From contig NZ_WUMO01000007.1 of assembly GCF_009826975.1 (NCBI RefSeq), positions 186,001 through 250,000 of the forward strand: a stretch of 64,000 bases of DNA. Direction: 5' to 3'. The notes beneath the pieces were generated by a model that worked only from the letters and a program-made list of their open reading frames with translations, had not been told where the DNA came from and searched no databases. A program made the translations under genes and the position numbers. This stretch comes from Flavobacterium sp. HBTb2-11-1 (lineage in GTDB: Bacteria > Bacteroidota > Bacteroidia > Flavobacteriales > Flavobacteriaceae). Below are positions 8,649-17,335 of this stretch, in pieces. Position 1 is the first letter of the stretch, and each line of letters begins with the position of its first letter.

Positions 8649-10333
8649 AAAGCTTTCCGTTTCTTTTCTGCGTCTTTTCTCTTTTTATCGTCCTGTTTTT
8701 TCTCAACTTCTGGATTAAAAGGAATGCTCAGGTCAATAGTTTCGTTCCGATCCCAATTGGCGCGGACATCAAATTCTTCCTGATTGTAAAAAACTTCTTC
8801 GGGATACCTTTTTTCTAAGAAGCTACCGGTATCGTATTGTTTGTTTTTATTGTCATCATAAATAATACGAACCGTGAAAACATCTGGTTGCAATAAATTG
8901 AATTCTAATGTAGTTGCACCTTCAGAATATCCTTCAGCCAAAACAACGTCTCCTTTTTTATTGGTCAGTTCAACAATAATAGGAAAACGTTTTACATTTT
9001 TCAGGTTCAATATAATATTTCCGTAATCAGCATATTCTTTAGTAGCGAGTTTATACGATAAAGTATCGTTTGTTTTTTCGTAGAAATCGGTCAAAGCACC
9101 TGGAAGGAAAGTGAAATTATACTTATCCAAAGGTTCTTTTTTGAAATCTATATACAGTTTCTGGTCAAATTCGTCGTATTCTGTGGTATAAGGAACAGCA
9201 ACAGAATCTTTATTAACCAATGTGATTTTAGATTTATCAAATTTTACCAAAGGAGTTTCACTTTCCAATGTAAAACGCTCTCTAAAATTAAGCTGGCCAT
9301 TTTGTATCGCTTTAATATTTAAAGTGTCTTTTTTTAAAGATTTAATTTTAAAAGAAAATCTTTTCTTATAGTCTCCTTTTTCAACTTCCATAGATAACGA
9401 ATCGGCTTTAACAGGTTTGTACCAGACTTGAAGCGAATCTTTTTTAGGAAATTGTGTGACAATAGTTTCCAAAACCTCGTTACCATTTTTTAGGGTAATT
9501 TTTGGTTTTGAATTCTTGAAATTCTGTTTCCCTTCATACGGAAGATACAAGCGGTTTCCAGAAGCTTGAATAGGTTTGAAAGCTTTTAGAGGAAGCGTTT
9601 CTTTAAACAATTCTAACTCATAAACAGTATCCGTCGGAACTGTGATGTAGTTTTTTAAAAACCCGATTTTGTCATCTTTCGGATTAAATTTATTGTTTGA
9701 TCCTTTATCTTTTAAAGCAACCAGAAGATATTTTCCCTCTTTCAAATTTTCAAATTGAAAAGTACGCATACTATCCAAAGTGTTGGTAATATAGCGTGGA
9801 AATTCTTTGTAAATCGTAGAATCTTTAAATTTGTCATTTACTTCGTATAGCATTACAGAAACAAAATTGTCAACATATTTTCCGTAAGCGTCTTTAATTC
9901 TTCCGTTTAATTTAAGCGAATCAATATGTGATCCTGTTGAGAAAATGTATTTAAACTGATTTAAAGCATTCCCCTCGTTATTATCCTGAATTGCCTGTCC
10001 AAAATTTAAGCTATAAGTGGTATTGGGCAACAAAGTATCTCGAAGTTCTATTTTTATAAATTTGCTGACATTGGTAGGCGTAATTAACGGCTCATTTTTT
10101 AAAGGGGGAGAAATGATCAGCTGTTTATTGGTGTTTTTAAGTTTGACATATTCGTCAAAATTTAAAGTGATTGTATTTCCTTTAAAATCAGTTGTGAAAT
10201 TTTTTGGAAAGCTAGATGTTAAAACAGGGGGTAATGTGTCTTTTAAACCGCCGGTAATGCTGCCTCTTTTGGCGCAGCTTATCATTGATATTAAAATTAT
10301 AAAAGCAATGTATTTAAGAGTGTTTTTCAACAT
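8645..10333 (-). CDS. Large lipoprotein with N-terminal Ig-like domain
   Basis: A 562-residue secreted protein. It begins with a lipoprotein signal (hydrophobic stretch then ISMISC, lipidation at about Cys20). The following KDTLPPVLTSSFPKNFTTDF and FDEYVKLKN resemble the SbsA Ig-like domain that opens many Bacteroidota lipoproteins. The C-terminal third is beta-rich and ends in a strongly basic tail (about ten Lys/Arg in the last 15 residues). Enzymatic motifs are not evident. It is probably an envelope structural or assembly protein; its function is unknown. It is transcribed alone, divergent from the gene at 10508. Confidence 0.8.
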   Translation of the reverse strand: MLKNTLKYIAFIILISMISCAKRGSITGGLKDTLPPVLTSSFPKNFTTDFKGNTITLNFDEYVKLKNTNKQLIISPPLKNEPLITPTNVSKFIKIELRDTLLPNTTYSLNFGQAIQDNNEGNALNQFKYIFSTGSHIDSLKLNGRIKDAYGKYVDNFVSVMLYEVNDKFKDSTIYKEFPRYITNTLDSMRTFQFENLKEGKYLLVALKDKGSNNKFNPKDDKIGFLKNYITVPTDTVYELELFKETLPLKAFKPIQASGNRLYLPYEGKQNFKNSKPKITLKNGNEVLETIVTQFPKKDSLQVWYKPVKADSLSMEVEKGDYKKRFSFKIKSLKKDTLNIKAIQNGQLNFRERFTLESETPLVKFDKSKITLVNKDSVAVPYTTEYDEFDQKLYIDFKKEPLDKYNFTFLPGALTDFYEKTNDTLSYKLATKEYADYGNIILNLKNVKRFPIIVELTNKKGDVVLAEGYSEGATTLEFNLLQPDVFTVRIIYDDNKNKQYDTGSFLEKRYPEEVFYNQEEFDVRANWDRNETIDLSIPFNPEVEKKQDDKKRKDAEKKRKAF

Positions 10334-10507
10334 AACGGTTTTTCAATTTGATTGCACAAAATAACGATTATATTTGCTTTAATTGAAATTTTTTAGCCAT
10401 TTATTAGGATTTAGGACTTTTGTGAATCTTCTAAAAAAATTAGCGCTTTGAAGATTTTAAAATGATATAATTTCTTACTTTTGAATTAAAATGTAATTTT
10501 CTAAGTT

Positions 10508-11512
10508 TTGTTCAAACGATTTTTTCCAGTTTTGTTTCTCTTTTTAATGTTTTCATGCACTAAAAATGAAAAACCTGTAATCTCTTTTTATTACTGGAAA
10601 ACGATGTTCAAATTTTCAAATACAGAAAAAGAAGTTTTGAATGAAAATAATGTTCAAAAATTGTATGTGAGGTATTTTGACATCGGACTCCATCCAAAAA
10701 CCAATTTTCCTATTCCCATTAGCCCAATCCGATTTGAAGAAAATCCAATAGAATATACAATCGTTCCAGTGGTTTTCATTCAAAATAAAGTCATGTTGCA
10801 GCCCAATCTTGATGTAGAAAATCTGGCTCAAAAAACTTTTGATTTTATAGAACAAATCAATTCCAAAAACAAAATTCCTTGTCAGGAAATTCAAATTGAT
10901 TGCGATTGGACATTAAACAGCAAAGAGAATTATTTGAAGTTTATTGAGGTTTTTAAAAAAAATTCAAGAAAGAAACTTTCAGCTACCATTCGACTGCATC
11001 AGGTGAAGTATTTCAAAAAAACAAAAATCCCCAATGTAGATTCTGGCGTTCTGATGTATTATAATATGGGTTCGATTGCACCAGATTCGCTAAATTCTAT
11101 TTACGATCAGAAAGTGGCAGAGCGATATCTGAAAAGTTTGAAGAAATATCCGCTGCATCTTGATTTTGCATTTCCAATTTATTCTTGGGGAATTCATATC
11201 AGAGACAATAAAGTGATCGGACTTCGTTCTAAAATGAATAGCGCAGGATTAGAGAAAGATTCCAATTTTGAAAAAACAAGTCCGAATTTTTTCAGGGTAA
11301 AACATTCCAATTATAAAAATGGTGTTTTTTATGAAGAAAATGATCTCCTGAAAATAGAGGAAATTAAAACAGAAGATTTAAAAGAAATGGCAGAAGATTT
11401 GCAAGACAATCTTGTCGAAAAGCCAAACGAAATTATATTTTACGATTTAGACGAATTCAATTTAAATAATTATGAAAAGAATATTTTTAAGCAAGTTGTT
11501 TCTTGGTTTTAG
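10508..11512 (+). CDS. Uncharacterised lipoprotein, possible TIM-barrel glycosidase-like
   Basis: A 334-residue protein with an N-terminal lipoprotein signal (MFKRFFPVLFLFLMFSC). The only plausible start is TTG at 10508, because an in-frame stop lies two codons upstream and the next ATG (10547) would remove the signal. The body contains alternating strands and acidic ends such as EIQIDCDWTLNSKENYLKF and LHLDFAFPIYSWG, reminiscent of TIM-barrel glycoside-hydrolase-like proteins of the DUF3142 kind. That assignment is tentative. A -7-like TACTTTTG is at 10476-10483. The gene overlaps the next by 41 bases, suggesting translational coupling. Confidence 0.7.
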   Translation: MFKRFFPVLFLFLMFSCTKNEKPVISFYYWKTMFKFSNTEKEVLNENNVQKLYVRYFDIGLHPKTNFPIPISPIRFEENPIEYTIVPVVFIQNKVMLQPNLDVENLAQKTFDFIEQINSKNKIPCQEIQIDCDWTLNSKENYLKFIEVFKKNSRKKLSATIRLHQVKYFKKTKIPNVDSGVLMYYNMGSIAPDSLNSIYDQKVAERYLKSLKKYPLHLDFAFPIYSWGIHIRDNKVIGLRSKMNSAGLEKDSNFEKTSPNFFRVKHSNYKNGVFYEENDLLKIEEIKTEDLKEMAEDLQDNLVEKPNEIIFYDLDEFNLNNYEKNIFKQVVSWF

Positions 11513-13832
11513 TGTTGCATTCCTTTTTGCTTGCGGTATAATTTATGCCTGCGCAGATGGAGATTGGGATTATTTTGGTGCTTATAATTCAAACTTTACG
11601 CCAGAAACTTTTGCCGACAAATCATACTCGCCCTTATTTTTATCGGGCGGAATTTTCTACGGAATTGGTTTTGATACCCAACATAATTCTCGTTTCAATA
11701 AAAACATAAAATCAGATTGGGCAGATTATCTTAAAGGGAAAGTAGATACCACAACAGTCAATTATTTTTTGATTGGAGATGAAAAGCCAAGATATTATTC
11801 TGATGAAAAAAATGCGATCAAAAACAAAGAAGAAATAGCCGATCTGCATGTTTTTTATAAAACAAAAAAGGAAAACAAAAGCTCTCAAAAATGGGGCAAA
11901 AAGCTGAATTTGAAAGACGAGAAAGTAAAGAACTTTGTTGAATTTTTGTATTTGGCCCAAAAGATAGAAACGGTTTCAATTGGCGAAGATTATTGGAGTT
12001 ATGATCCTGTTGTGGCAAAAACTTTCAATGATGCTAAAATGATTCAGTCCATAGAAAATGTATACAATACTTTGTCTGATCCGTTTTTGAAAAACAGATA
12101 TTGGTTCCTCACTATGAAGGCGCGTTTTTATAGTAATGACAAACAAAAAGCAATTGACTTTTTTAACAAAACCGAAAGTTCTGTTGCCAAGAATACTTTA
12201 TATTATCGTGCTTTGGCGTATGTTGCCGGAATAAATTATAAGCAGAAAAAATACGCGACTTCAAATTATTTATATGCTCAGGTTTTTGACAAATGTCCAG
12301 AATTAAGAGTGGTTACGGCCTATAGTTTCAAACCAAAAAACGAATCTGATTGGACTAAGGCTTTAGCCATGGCAAAAAACAATAAAGAAAAAGCAGCGCT
12401 TTGGGCAATTCACGGGTATTATAAAGATGAAAAACAGGCGATTGAAAAAATCTACGAGTTAGATCCGAAAAGTGAACATTTAAATTATCTAGGAACGAGA
12501 TTGGTTAATTCGCTAGAGCAAAAAATAAACAATTCATTTCAGGTGAGCAGCGGAGATTATAGCAAGCCGCCAACACCGCAGACTGTTGCAGAGAATAAAA
12601 ATGAAAATAAAGCAAAAGTTGATAATAGTGCAGTTGATTTAATTGCAAAAATTTCTGCTGCTGGAAATACCGAAAAACCATACTTATGGGATCTTGCAAT
12701 TGGATATCTTCAAACGCTAAAAGGCGATTATGCTAATGCGGATAAGAATTATACGAAAGCTGAAAAAACACTTCCAAAAACAGAATTGGCTAAATATCAA
12801 ATTCGATTATTGCGTTTTGTAAATAATTTGAGCAAAATAGATAAGCTGACTGATAAAAACGAAAAAACAATTCTAGCCGATTTGAATTGGCTGTATTATG
12901 AACTTCCTAAAAATTATAAAGGACAAGAATTTCGTTATCAGAATGCTTCATCATGGAGCAGAAGTTATTTGTCAAATCTTTATAAAGAAAGCGGCAATTT
13001 GGTTATGGCTGAAATTTTTGGTGAATCTCGTTATAGTTATTGGAATGATGGAAATTCGTTTTATGATGATGAGAAGAAATTATTGGGAATTAAAACATTT
13101 TTGGCAAAACCAAATAAAACTGAAATAGAAAATATTGGAGCAGGAATTTATAGTTTGAAACTAAAAGACATAAATAATTTTCAAGCAGTTCAGGCGACAT
13201 TCAAAAACAAAATTCCAGAAGCAATCGAGTTTATGAAACAAACCGATTCGGTTCAATATTATAAATTCTTAGGAAATCCGTTTAACGGAAGTATAAAAGA
13301 CTGTCATGATTGTGATCACGCGGCGTATCAGAAAAGAAAATATACTTTCATGGATTTCTTGACTACAATAAAAGAAATGCAGGATAAATTGGCGCAGAAA
13401 GAAGATGTTTACACGAATAGTCTTTTGCTAGGAAATGCGTTTTATAATATTTCTCATTTTGGAAACGGAAGAACTTTTTATGAAAACAACATTGTAGGTT
13501 ATGGTTCTAGTCCATATTCATTTAGAAATACAATGAAAGAAATGATTACAAATAATTCGGTTTCGAAAATATATTATCAAAAAGCTTTTGAAGCAGCATC
13601 AAACAAAGAGCAAAAAGCAAAATGTTTGTATCTGATTTCAAAATGTGAAAGAAATGAATATTACAATAAAAAATACAATAACGTAAACAGCTATTGGGAA
13701 ATTCAAGATGATAAAGTTAATTTTATTGCCTGGAACTCATTCAAAGCTTTAAGAAAAGACTATTCTGATACCAAATACTATCAGGATGTAATTGCAGAAT
13801 GCGGTTATTTTAATACATATATAAATCAATAA
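11472..13832 (+). CDS. Uncharacterised secreted TPR-like protein
   Basis: A 786-residue protein with an N-terminal signal (about residues 5-25, FLGFSVAFLFACGIIYACA) in which Cys21 sits in a lipobox-like context. The middle is helical with TPR-like spacing (ALAYVAGINYKQKKYATSNYLYAQVF; LWDLAIGYLQTLKGDYANADKNYTKAEKTL). A Cys/His cluster lies near residue 615 (DCHDCDHAAY). I recognise no enzymatic family. Its 5' end overlaps the preceding lipoprotein gene by 41 bases, so the two probably act in the same envelope process. A linker near residue 370 is rich in Asn and Lys. Confidence 0.75.
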   Translation: MKRIFLSKLFLGFSVAFLFACGIIYACADGDWDYFGAYNSNFTPETFADKSYSPLFLSGGIFYGIGFDTQHNSRFNKNIKSDWADYLKGKVDTTTVNYFLIGDEKPRYYSDEKNAIKNKEEIADLHVFYKTKKENKSSQKWGKKLNLKDEKVKNFVEFLYLAQKIETVSIGEDYWSYDPVVAKTFNDAKMIQSIENVYNTLSDPFLKNRYWFLTMKARFYSNDKQKAIDFFNKTESSVAKNTLYYRALAYVAGINYKQKKYATSNYLYAQVFDKCPELRVVTAYSFKPKNESDWTKALAMAKNNKEKAALWAIHGYYKDEKQAIEKIYELDPKSEHLNYLGTRLVNSLEQKINNSFQVSSGDYSKPPTPQTVAENKNENKAKVDNSAVDLIAKISAAGNTEKPYLWDLAIGYLQTLKGDYANADKNYTKAEKTLPKTELAKYQIRLLRFVNNLSKIDKLTDKNEKTILADLNWLYYELPKNYKGQEFRYQNASSWSRSYLSNLYKESGNLVMAEIFGESRYSYWNDGNSFYDDEKKLLGIKTFLAKPNKTEIENIGAGIYSLKLKDINNFQAVQATFKNKIPEAIEFMKQTDSVQYYKFLGNPFNGSIKDCHDCDHAAYQKRKYTFMDFLTTIKEMQDKLAQKEDVYTNSLLLGNAFYNISHFGNGRTFYENNIVGYGSSPYSFRNTMKEMITNNSVSKIYYQKAFEAASNKEQKAKCLYLISKCERNEYYNKKYNNVNSYWEIQDDKVNFIAWNSFKALRKDYSDTKYYQDVIAECGYFNTYINQ

Positions 13833-13840
13833 TTGAAGTA

Positions 13841-14245
13841 ATGGTAAACAAAATAGAACATATCGGGATTGCTGTAAAAAACATGGATGATGCGAATGTT
13901 TTGTTCGAAAAAATGCTTGGCGTTCCGTCTTATAAAATGGAAGCAGTAGAAAGTGAAGGCGTATTAACTTCTTTTTTTCAAACCGGAAATAATAAAATCG
14001 AACTCTTGGTAGCAACAAATACTGAAAGTCCGATTGCTAAATTTCTGGAGAAAAAAGGAGAAGGCATTCATCATATTGCATTTGATGTTGATGATATCGA
14101 AGCTGAAATTACACGTTTAAAAAACGAAGGTTTTGTCTTAATTAACGAAGTTCCAAAGAAAGGAGCCGACAATAAATTGGTTGTTTTTCTGCATCCAAAG
14201 AATACAAATGGAGTTTTGGTGGAGCTTTGCCAAGAAATTAAATAA
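13841..14245 (+). CDS. mce: Methylmalonyl-CoA epimerase
   Basis: A 134-residue glyoxalase/VOC-fold enzyme that interconverts (R)- and (S)-methylmalonyl-CoA in propionate and odd-chain metabolism. Both beta-alpha-beta-beta-beta modules are visible. Metal-ligand motifs are KIEHIGIAVKN (His near residue 6), GIHHIAFDVDD (His near residue 79) and GVLVELCQE near the C-terminus. The length matches the family exactly. It starts 8 bases after the preceding stop, so it may be part of that transcript although functionally unrelated. The downstream neighbour is the tRNA that serves as the element's insertion site. Confidence 0.92.
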   Translation: MVNKIEHIGIAVKNMDDANVLFEKMLGVPSYKMEAVESEGVLTSFFQTGNNKIELLVATNTESPIAKFLEKKGEGIHHIAFDVDDIEAEITRLKNEGFVLINEVPKKGADNKLVVFLHPKNTNGVLVELCQEIK

Positions 14246-14347
14246 AAAAATGTTGTTTTAATTTTTAAATAAGATGTTGAAAATCAATTTCGTTTTTGAG
14301 ATTCAAAAAAAGATTTAAAATAAAATTCAAATGATGTCTTAAAATAT

Positions 14348-14378
14348 TTGGAGTGAATGAAAAATAGTAGTAATATTG
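14348..14378 (+). promoter_or_regulatory. Promoter of the CAT-anticodon tRNA
   Basis: TTG (14348-14350), a 20-base spacer and TAATATTG (14371-14378, one mismatch to TAnnTTTG). The tRNA starts 14 bases after the -7 element. Confidence 0.6.
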
Positions 14379-14391
14379 CATCCTCTAAACC

Positions 14392-14465
14392 GGTCCTATA
14401 GCTCAGCTGGTTAGAGCACCTGACTCATAATCAGGTGGTCCCTGGTTCGAGCCCAGGTGGGACCA
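14392..14465 (+). tRNA. tRNA with CAT anticodon, probably tRNA-Ile2 (lysidine type)
   Basis: A 74-base cloverleaf: acceptor GGTCCTA pairing with TGGGACC, D-arm GCTCAGCTGGTTAGAGC, anticodon stem CCTGA/TCAGG with loop CTCATAA (anticodon 14426-14428), T-loop in GGTTCGAGCCC, discriminator A; CCA is not encoded. CAT can mean Met or Ile2. Pairs C4-G69 and C5-G68, which TilS favours in tRNA-Ile2, are present, so Ile2 is preferred (inference). The 3' half, from the anticodon loop on, is the left direct repeat of the integrated element. Confidence 0.92.
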
Positions 14466-14467
14466 CT
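14424..14467 (+). repeat. attL: 44-bp direct repeat in the tRNA 3' half
   Basis: The segment from the anticodon loop through the base pair after the discriminator is identical to 27106-27149. Identity stops exactly at both ends of the 44 bases. It leaves the tRNA gene whole on the left, as expected for tyrosine-recombinase integration at a tRNA 3' end. Confidence 0.92.
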
Positions 14468-14476
14468 AGTAAAATC

Positions 14477-14506
14477 AAGCCTTTGCAGAAATGTAGAGGC
14501 TTTTTT
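14477..14506 (+). terminator. Terminator downstream of the tRNA (left copy)
   Basis: Stem AAGCCT/AGGCTT followed by six T. A nearly identical stretch, stem plus loop, lies at 27164-27194 beyond the right direct repeat. Confidence 0.8.
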
Positions 14507-14513
14507 GTTTCAT

Positions 14514-14536
14514 AGTACAACATATGTACAACAAAT
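14514..14536 (+). repeat. Candidate integrase arm-type site, left end
   Basis: Two GTACAACA units 11 bases apart lie 47 bases inside the left repeat. The same 23-base sequence with one change occurs at 26970-26992 near the right end, in the same orientation. Paired end-proximal repeats are typical binding sites for the N-terminal domain of tyrosine recombinases; this role is inferred. Confidence 0.6.
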
Positions 14537-14632
14537 TTGCTAACCTTGTAAAGGTAGTAAATATTTGACTCTGTTTTAATTAACCGTGTTTTTTTAGTAT
14601 TTTTACTTTGCAATTAAAAAATAATTAGCATT

Positions 14633-15361
14633 ATGGTGAAAATAATTGAAAAGTCTTTTTTCTTTCTTCATCGGCAAATACAAAAGATAAGCTCAATACT
14701 AGCCTCTAAGAAAATGTCACTTATTTTAGCACCGCTATTACCTGTTTTGGTTGTTGTCTTCAGCGCTTTCCAGTTATATCAAGGCAATTTTATTTTATTC
14801 TATTTAATAATTTTTATTTTGGGGGTTGTTTTTTCGTTCTTGCTTATCGTATCATCCTTATATTTTTTAAAAGAAGACAATATTTTTACTCGATATAATA
14901 GAGAAAAGTCAAATAGTAATTTATCTCAGTTCCAAAATACATTAAAGTCTTCAAGCAATATATCTGAGAAAAAAGTAGCTGATTTAATTGAGGCTAATAG
15001 AGAGGTAATAAATTACTATTATATTGAATTTAAAAAGATTGAAATATTTAATGATGATACATTAGCAATTGACTTTGAAAGTTTGATTGCCAATTGCTTA
15101 AAAAAGTCTAAGAACAATCATTTCTTTAAATTAGAAATTAGTGCTCAGGAAACACATGGTTTTATCAGTGAATTTATGATTCCGTTCTTGATAAAATTAG
15201 ATTCAAGCACTATAATTTCTAAAAAAAGTATAGCTTCTCTGCTGCAATATAAGAAAGCTGGCAAATATATTCCTGTAAATGAAAAATCATTATCCGATAA
15301 AAATAGAATAACTGTTACTGTTCCTCAAAAAAAGTTATACGAAAATCTTCAAAAAATGTAA
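14633..15361 (+). CDS. Uncharacterised two-helix membrane protein of the element
   Basis: A 242-residue protein with two membrane helices (about residues 28-48 and 53-79) and a soluble, Lys/Ser-rich C-terminal domain of about 160 residues on one side. No family is recognised. It is the first gene inside the element, far from any conjugation gene, and reads in the same direction as the mobilisation module. Possible roles include entry exclusion, defence or host interaction, but nothing in the sequence decides. Base composition is AT-rich, as for the rest of the element. Confidence 0.7.
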   Translation: MVKIIEKSFFFLHRQIQKISSILASKKMSLILAPLLPVLVVVFSAFQLYQGNFILFYLIIFILGVVFSFLLIVSSLYFLKEDNIFTRYNREKSNSNLSQFQNTLKSSSNISEKKVADLIEANREVINYYYIEFKKIEIFNDDTLAIDFESLIANCLKKSKNNHFFKLEISAQETHGFISEFMIPFLIKLDSSTIISKKSIASLLQYKKAGKYIPVNEKSLSDKNRITVTVPQKKLYENLQKM

Positions 15362-15453
15362 ATTCCTTGAATTATTATGCGGCCAAGTCGCAATTCCACG
15401 TTTCATCTAGTTTCATTCCAGTAGTTTAGCCTCATAATTCTAAAACATAAATT

Positions 15454-15741
15454 ATGAATCCGCAAAAAATTATTGAACAGTTAAATGAAATTAAAATGAT
15501 GATTACAAAAGGTAATCAGTTTCAAAAAGAGATTTTTACCATTAAAGATCTTATGAATTATACAGGCTTTTCAGATAGTACGATTCACAAATTATCTGCT
15601 AAAAAATTAATCCCCCATAACAAGCCTACCAACGGAACTTTATTTTTTGATCGAGTTGAGATAGTTGAATGGATTAGAAAGCACAAAGTCTATTCAGATG
15701 AGGATGTTTTGTCTAAATTTTCAAAACAGTTAAAAAAATAA
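15454..15741 (+). CDS. Excisionase-like helix-turn-helix protein
   Basis: A 95-residue protein of the HTH_17/AlpA-excisionase type. After about 25 residues comes the MerR-like winged-helix pattern FTIKDLMNYTGFSDSTIHKLSAKKLIPHN, then a wing ending in LFFDRVEIVEWIRKHK. In Bacteroidota mobile elements such proteins commonly sit before the replication and mobilisation genes and act as recombination directionality factors or regulators. Here it could bind near attL or the ATTCTTA inverted repeat upstream of the helicase gene (inference). Confidence 0.85.
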   Translation: MNPQKIIEQLNEIKMMITKGNQFQKEIFTIKDLMNYTGFSDSTIHKLSAKKLIPHNKPTNGTLFFDRVEIVEWIRKHKVYSDEDVLSKFSKQLKK

Positions 15742-15792
15742 GTCGTTCAATTTCCGCAAAATGAGCGCATAAAATCCCTTTATTTTTAATCA

Positions 15793-15817
15793 ATTCTTAT
15801 GACAGATTTGTAAGAAT
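15793..15817 (+). promoter_or_regulatory. Inverted repeat upstream of the helicase gene, possible operator
   Basis: ATTCTTA (15793-15799) and TAAGAAT (15811-15817) form a perfect 7-base inverted repeat with an 11-base centre, 15 bases before the helicase start. The neighbouring HTH protein is a candidate ligand. It is short enough to be chance in AT-rich DNA. Confidence 0.35.
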
Positions 15818-15832
15818 TATAATTTGAATCTT

Positions 15833-17065
15833 ATGAACTTAGATATTCCTTATATCAGAGTAGGAACTTCCTATTTCAAAATTATAGATAAACCTTTAAT
15901 TTCAGGTGATAAAGTAAAAGTAATGGTTCGGTGGAATCGCGAGACAATTATTACGGATCACGGAAAATCATTTTTAAATGATATATCTAAATTAGACGGG
16001 TTTTGCTGTATTCCTAACCATTTTGGTTATGAGCAAATTGTAGATGATTTTTATAACACCTACCATGAACTACCAAGCCAACCCACCGATAAAAATTTTT
16101 CATTAGATGAACTTGAAAAATTAATTCCGAATTCATTGCAGTTTATTGACCATATTTTTGGCGATCAAGTGCAATTAGGCTTAGACTATATAAAACTTTT
16201 ATATGAAAGACCTACACAAACATTGCCAATTCTTTGCTTAGTAAGCAAAGAGCGATCGACGGGCAAAAGCTCTTTCATAAAGTGGTTGAAATCAATTTTT
16301 GGAATGAATATGACTTATATAAAAGGTGATTCATTTGGTTCGCAGTTCAATTCTGATTGGGCAAGTATGTTGCTTGTGGCAATTGATGAAGTTTTTTTTG
16401 ATAAAAAAGAAATTACAGAGCGTTTAAAATACCTTTCTACGACCGACAAAGATAAAATAGAAGCAAAAGGCAAGGATCGGCAAGAGATTGAATTCTTTGC
16501 AAAATTTATTCTTTGTTCTAATAATGAAGATAATTTTATCCAAATAGATGAAGAAGAAATCCGTTTTTGGATTCGTAAAATTCGGACTATAAATACAGAA
16601 GATGTTTTTTTTCTTAAAAAACTGAATAAAGAAATTCCATATTTCTTAAAATACCTCCAAACCAGAAACTATTTTTCTAAGCAGAAAACAAGAATGTGGT
16701 TTAAACCCGAACAGATAATGACCGCCTCTCTGTTAAAGCTCGTAAACCGAAACAAAGAAGAAATACTTATTCTTGAACTCATACATGAATGCTTTGAGAA
16801 AATGGAAGAGGATGAATTAAGATTAGCTCCTAACGATATTTTTATGCTGCTGAGAAGGCAAAACAACAGACTGAATGTTTCTGCTAATGAAATAAGAAAT
16901 ATACTCAAACGATGGGGTTTTACACCTGAAGATAATACGAAGTCTTATTGTGGAATTGAATTATTGTCGCATGGTGAATTTGTAAAAGTAGATCGAAGAG
17001 GACGTTTTTATACGATAAAAAAGATTTTGTTCTATAAAATATTTGATGCTTTGATGCAGGATTAA
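15833..17065 (+). CDS. Primase-helicase family protein (SF3-like AAA+ ATPase)
   Basis: A 410-residue protein with one P-loop ATPase core. Walker A is SKERSTGKSSFIKW (about residues 138-151) and Walker B is MLLVAIDEVFF (about 179-189). A later FILCSNNED fits the sensor-like strand of superfamily-3 helicases. The C-terminal part looks like a winged-helix domain. Such DUF5906-type proteins are replication helicases of phages and mobilizable elements. ATG at 15833 is preferred over TTG at 15824. The last codons already contain copies of the TGATGC heptamer, so the gene runs into the iteron-like array. Confidence 0.85.
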   Translation: MNLDIPYIRVGTSYFKIIDKPLISGDKVKVMVRWNRETIITDHGKSFLNDISKLDGFCCIPNHFGYEQIVDDFYNTYHELPSQPTDKNFSLDELEKLIPNSLQFIDHIFGDQVQLGLDYIKLLYERPTQTLPILCLVSKERSTGKSSFIKWLKSIFGMNMTYIKGDSFGSQFNSDWASMLLVAIDEVFFDKKEITERLKYLSTTDKDKIEAKGKDRQEIEFFAKFILCSNNEDNFIQIDEEEIRFWIRKIRTINTEDVFFLKKLNKEIPYFLKYLQTRNYFSKQKTRMWFKPEQIMTASLLKLVNRNKEEILILELIHECFEKMEEDELRLAPNDIFMLLRRQNNRLNVSANEIRNILKRWGFTPEDNTKSYCGIELLSHGEFVKVDRRGRFYTIKKILFYKIFDALMQD

Positions 17066-17238
17066 GGTAAAGTGCTGTAATTGGACGAAATACATCTGCA
17101 TCAAACCTTGCATCAAACTAAAAAAAGATCTTTTTTGATGCAAAACTGATGCAGAGGAAAAATAAAGTGATGCAATGATGCAGTCATTGATGCAAGGCAA
17201 TCGTAGTAAAATCAATACATTAGACGGCATTTGCATCA
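17043..17238. repeat. Iteron-like array of TGATGCA, candidate element replication origin
   Basis: Nine exact copies of TGATGCA or its complement TGCATCA lie within 190 bases: forward at 17052, 17136, 17147, 17168, 17176 and 17188; reverse at 17097, 17109 and 17232. A degenerate TGATGCT is at 17044. Two reverse copies extend to TGCATCAAAC. An interrupted palindrome centred on AGATCT (about 17108-17143) joins two oppositely oriented copies across A/T runs. The array fills the gap between helicase and primase. Iterons next to replication genes are the standard layout of iteron-type origins; it could instead be an operator. Confidence 0.75.
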
Positions 17239-17335
17239 AATCATCAAAAAAGGCAAAAGAGAAAATATTTTCTTTTCAATAGCAAAAAAAACAGATTTGT
17301 GCCAATCAAATAGAAGATTTACAAAAAAAATAATT

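Noticed and set aside
17043..17238. CRISPR array
   Set aside because: The repeats are 7 bases, in both orientations and irregularly spaced, with no cas genes nearby. No CRISPR array is visible anywhere in the window.
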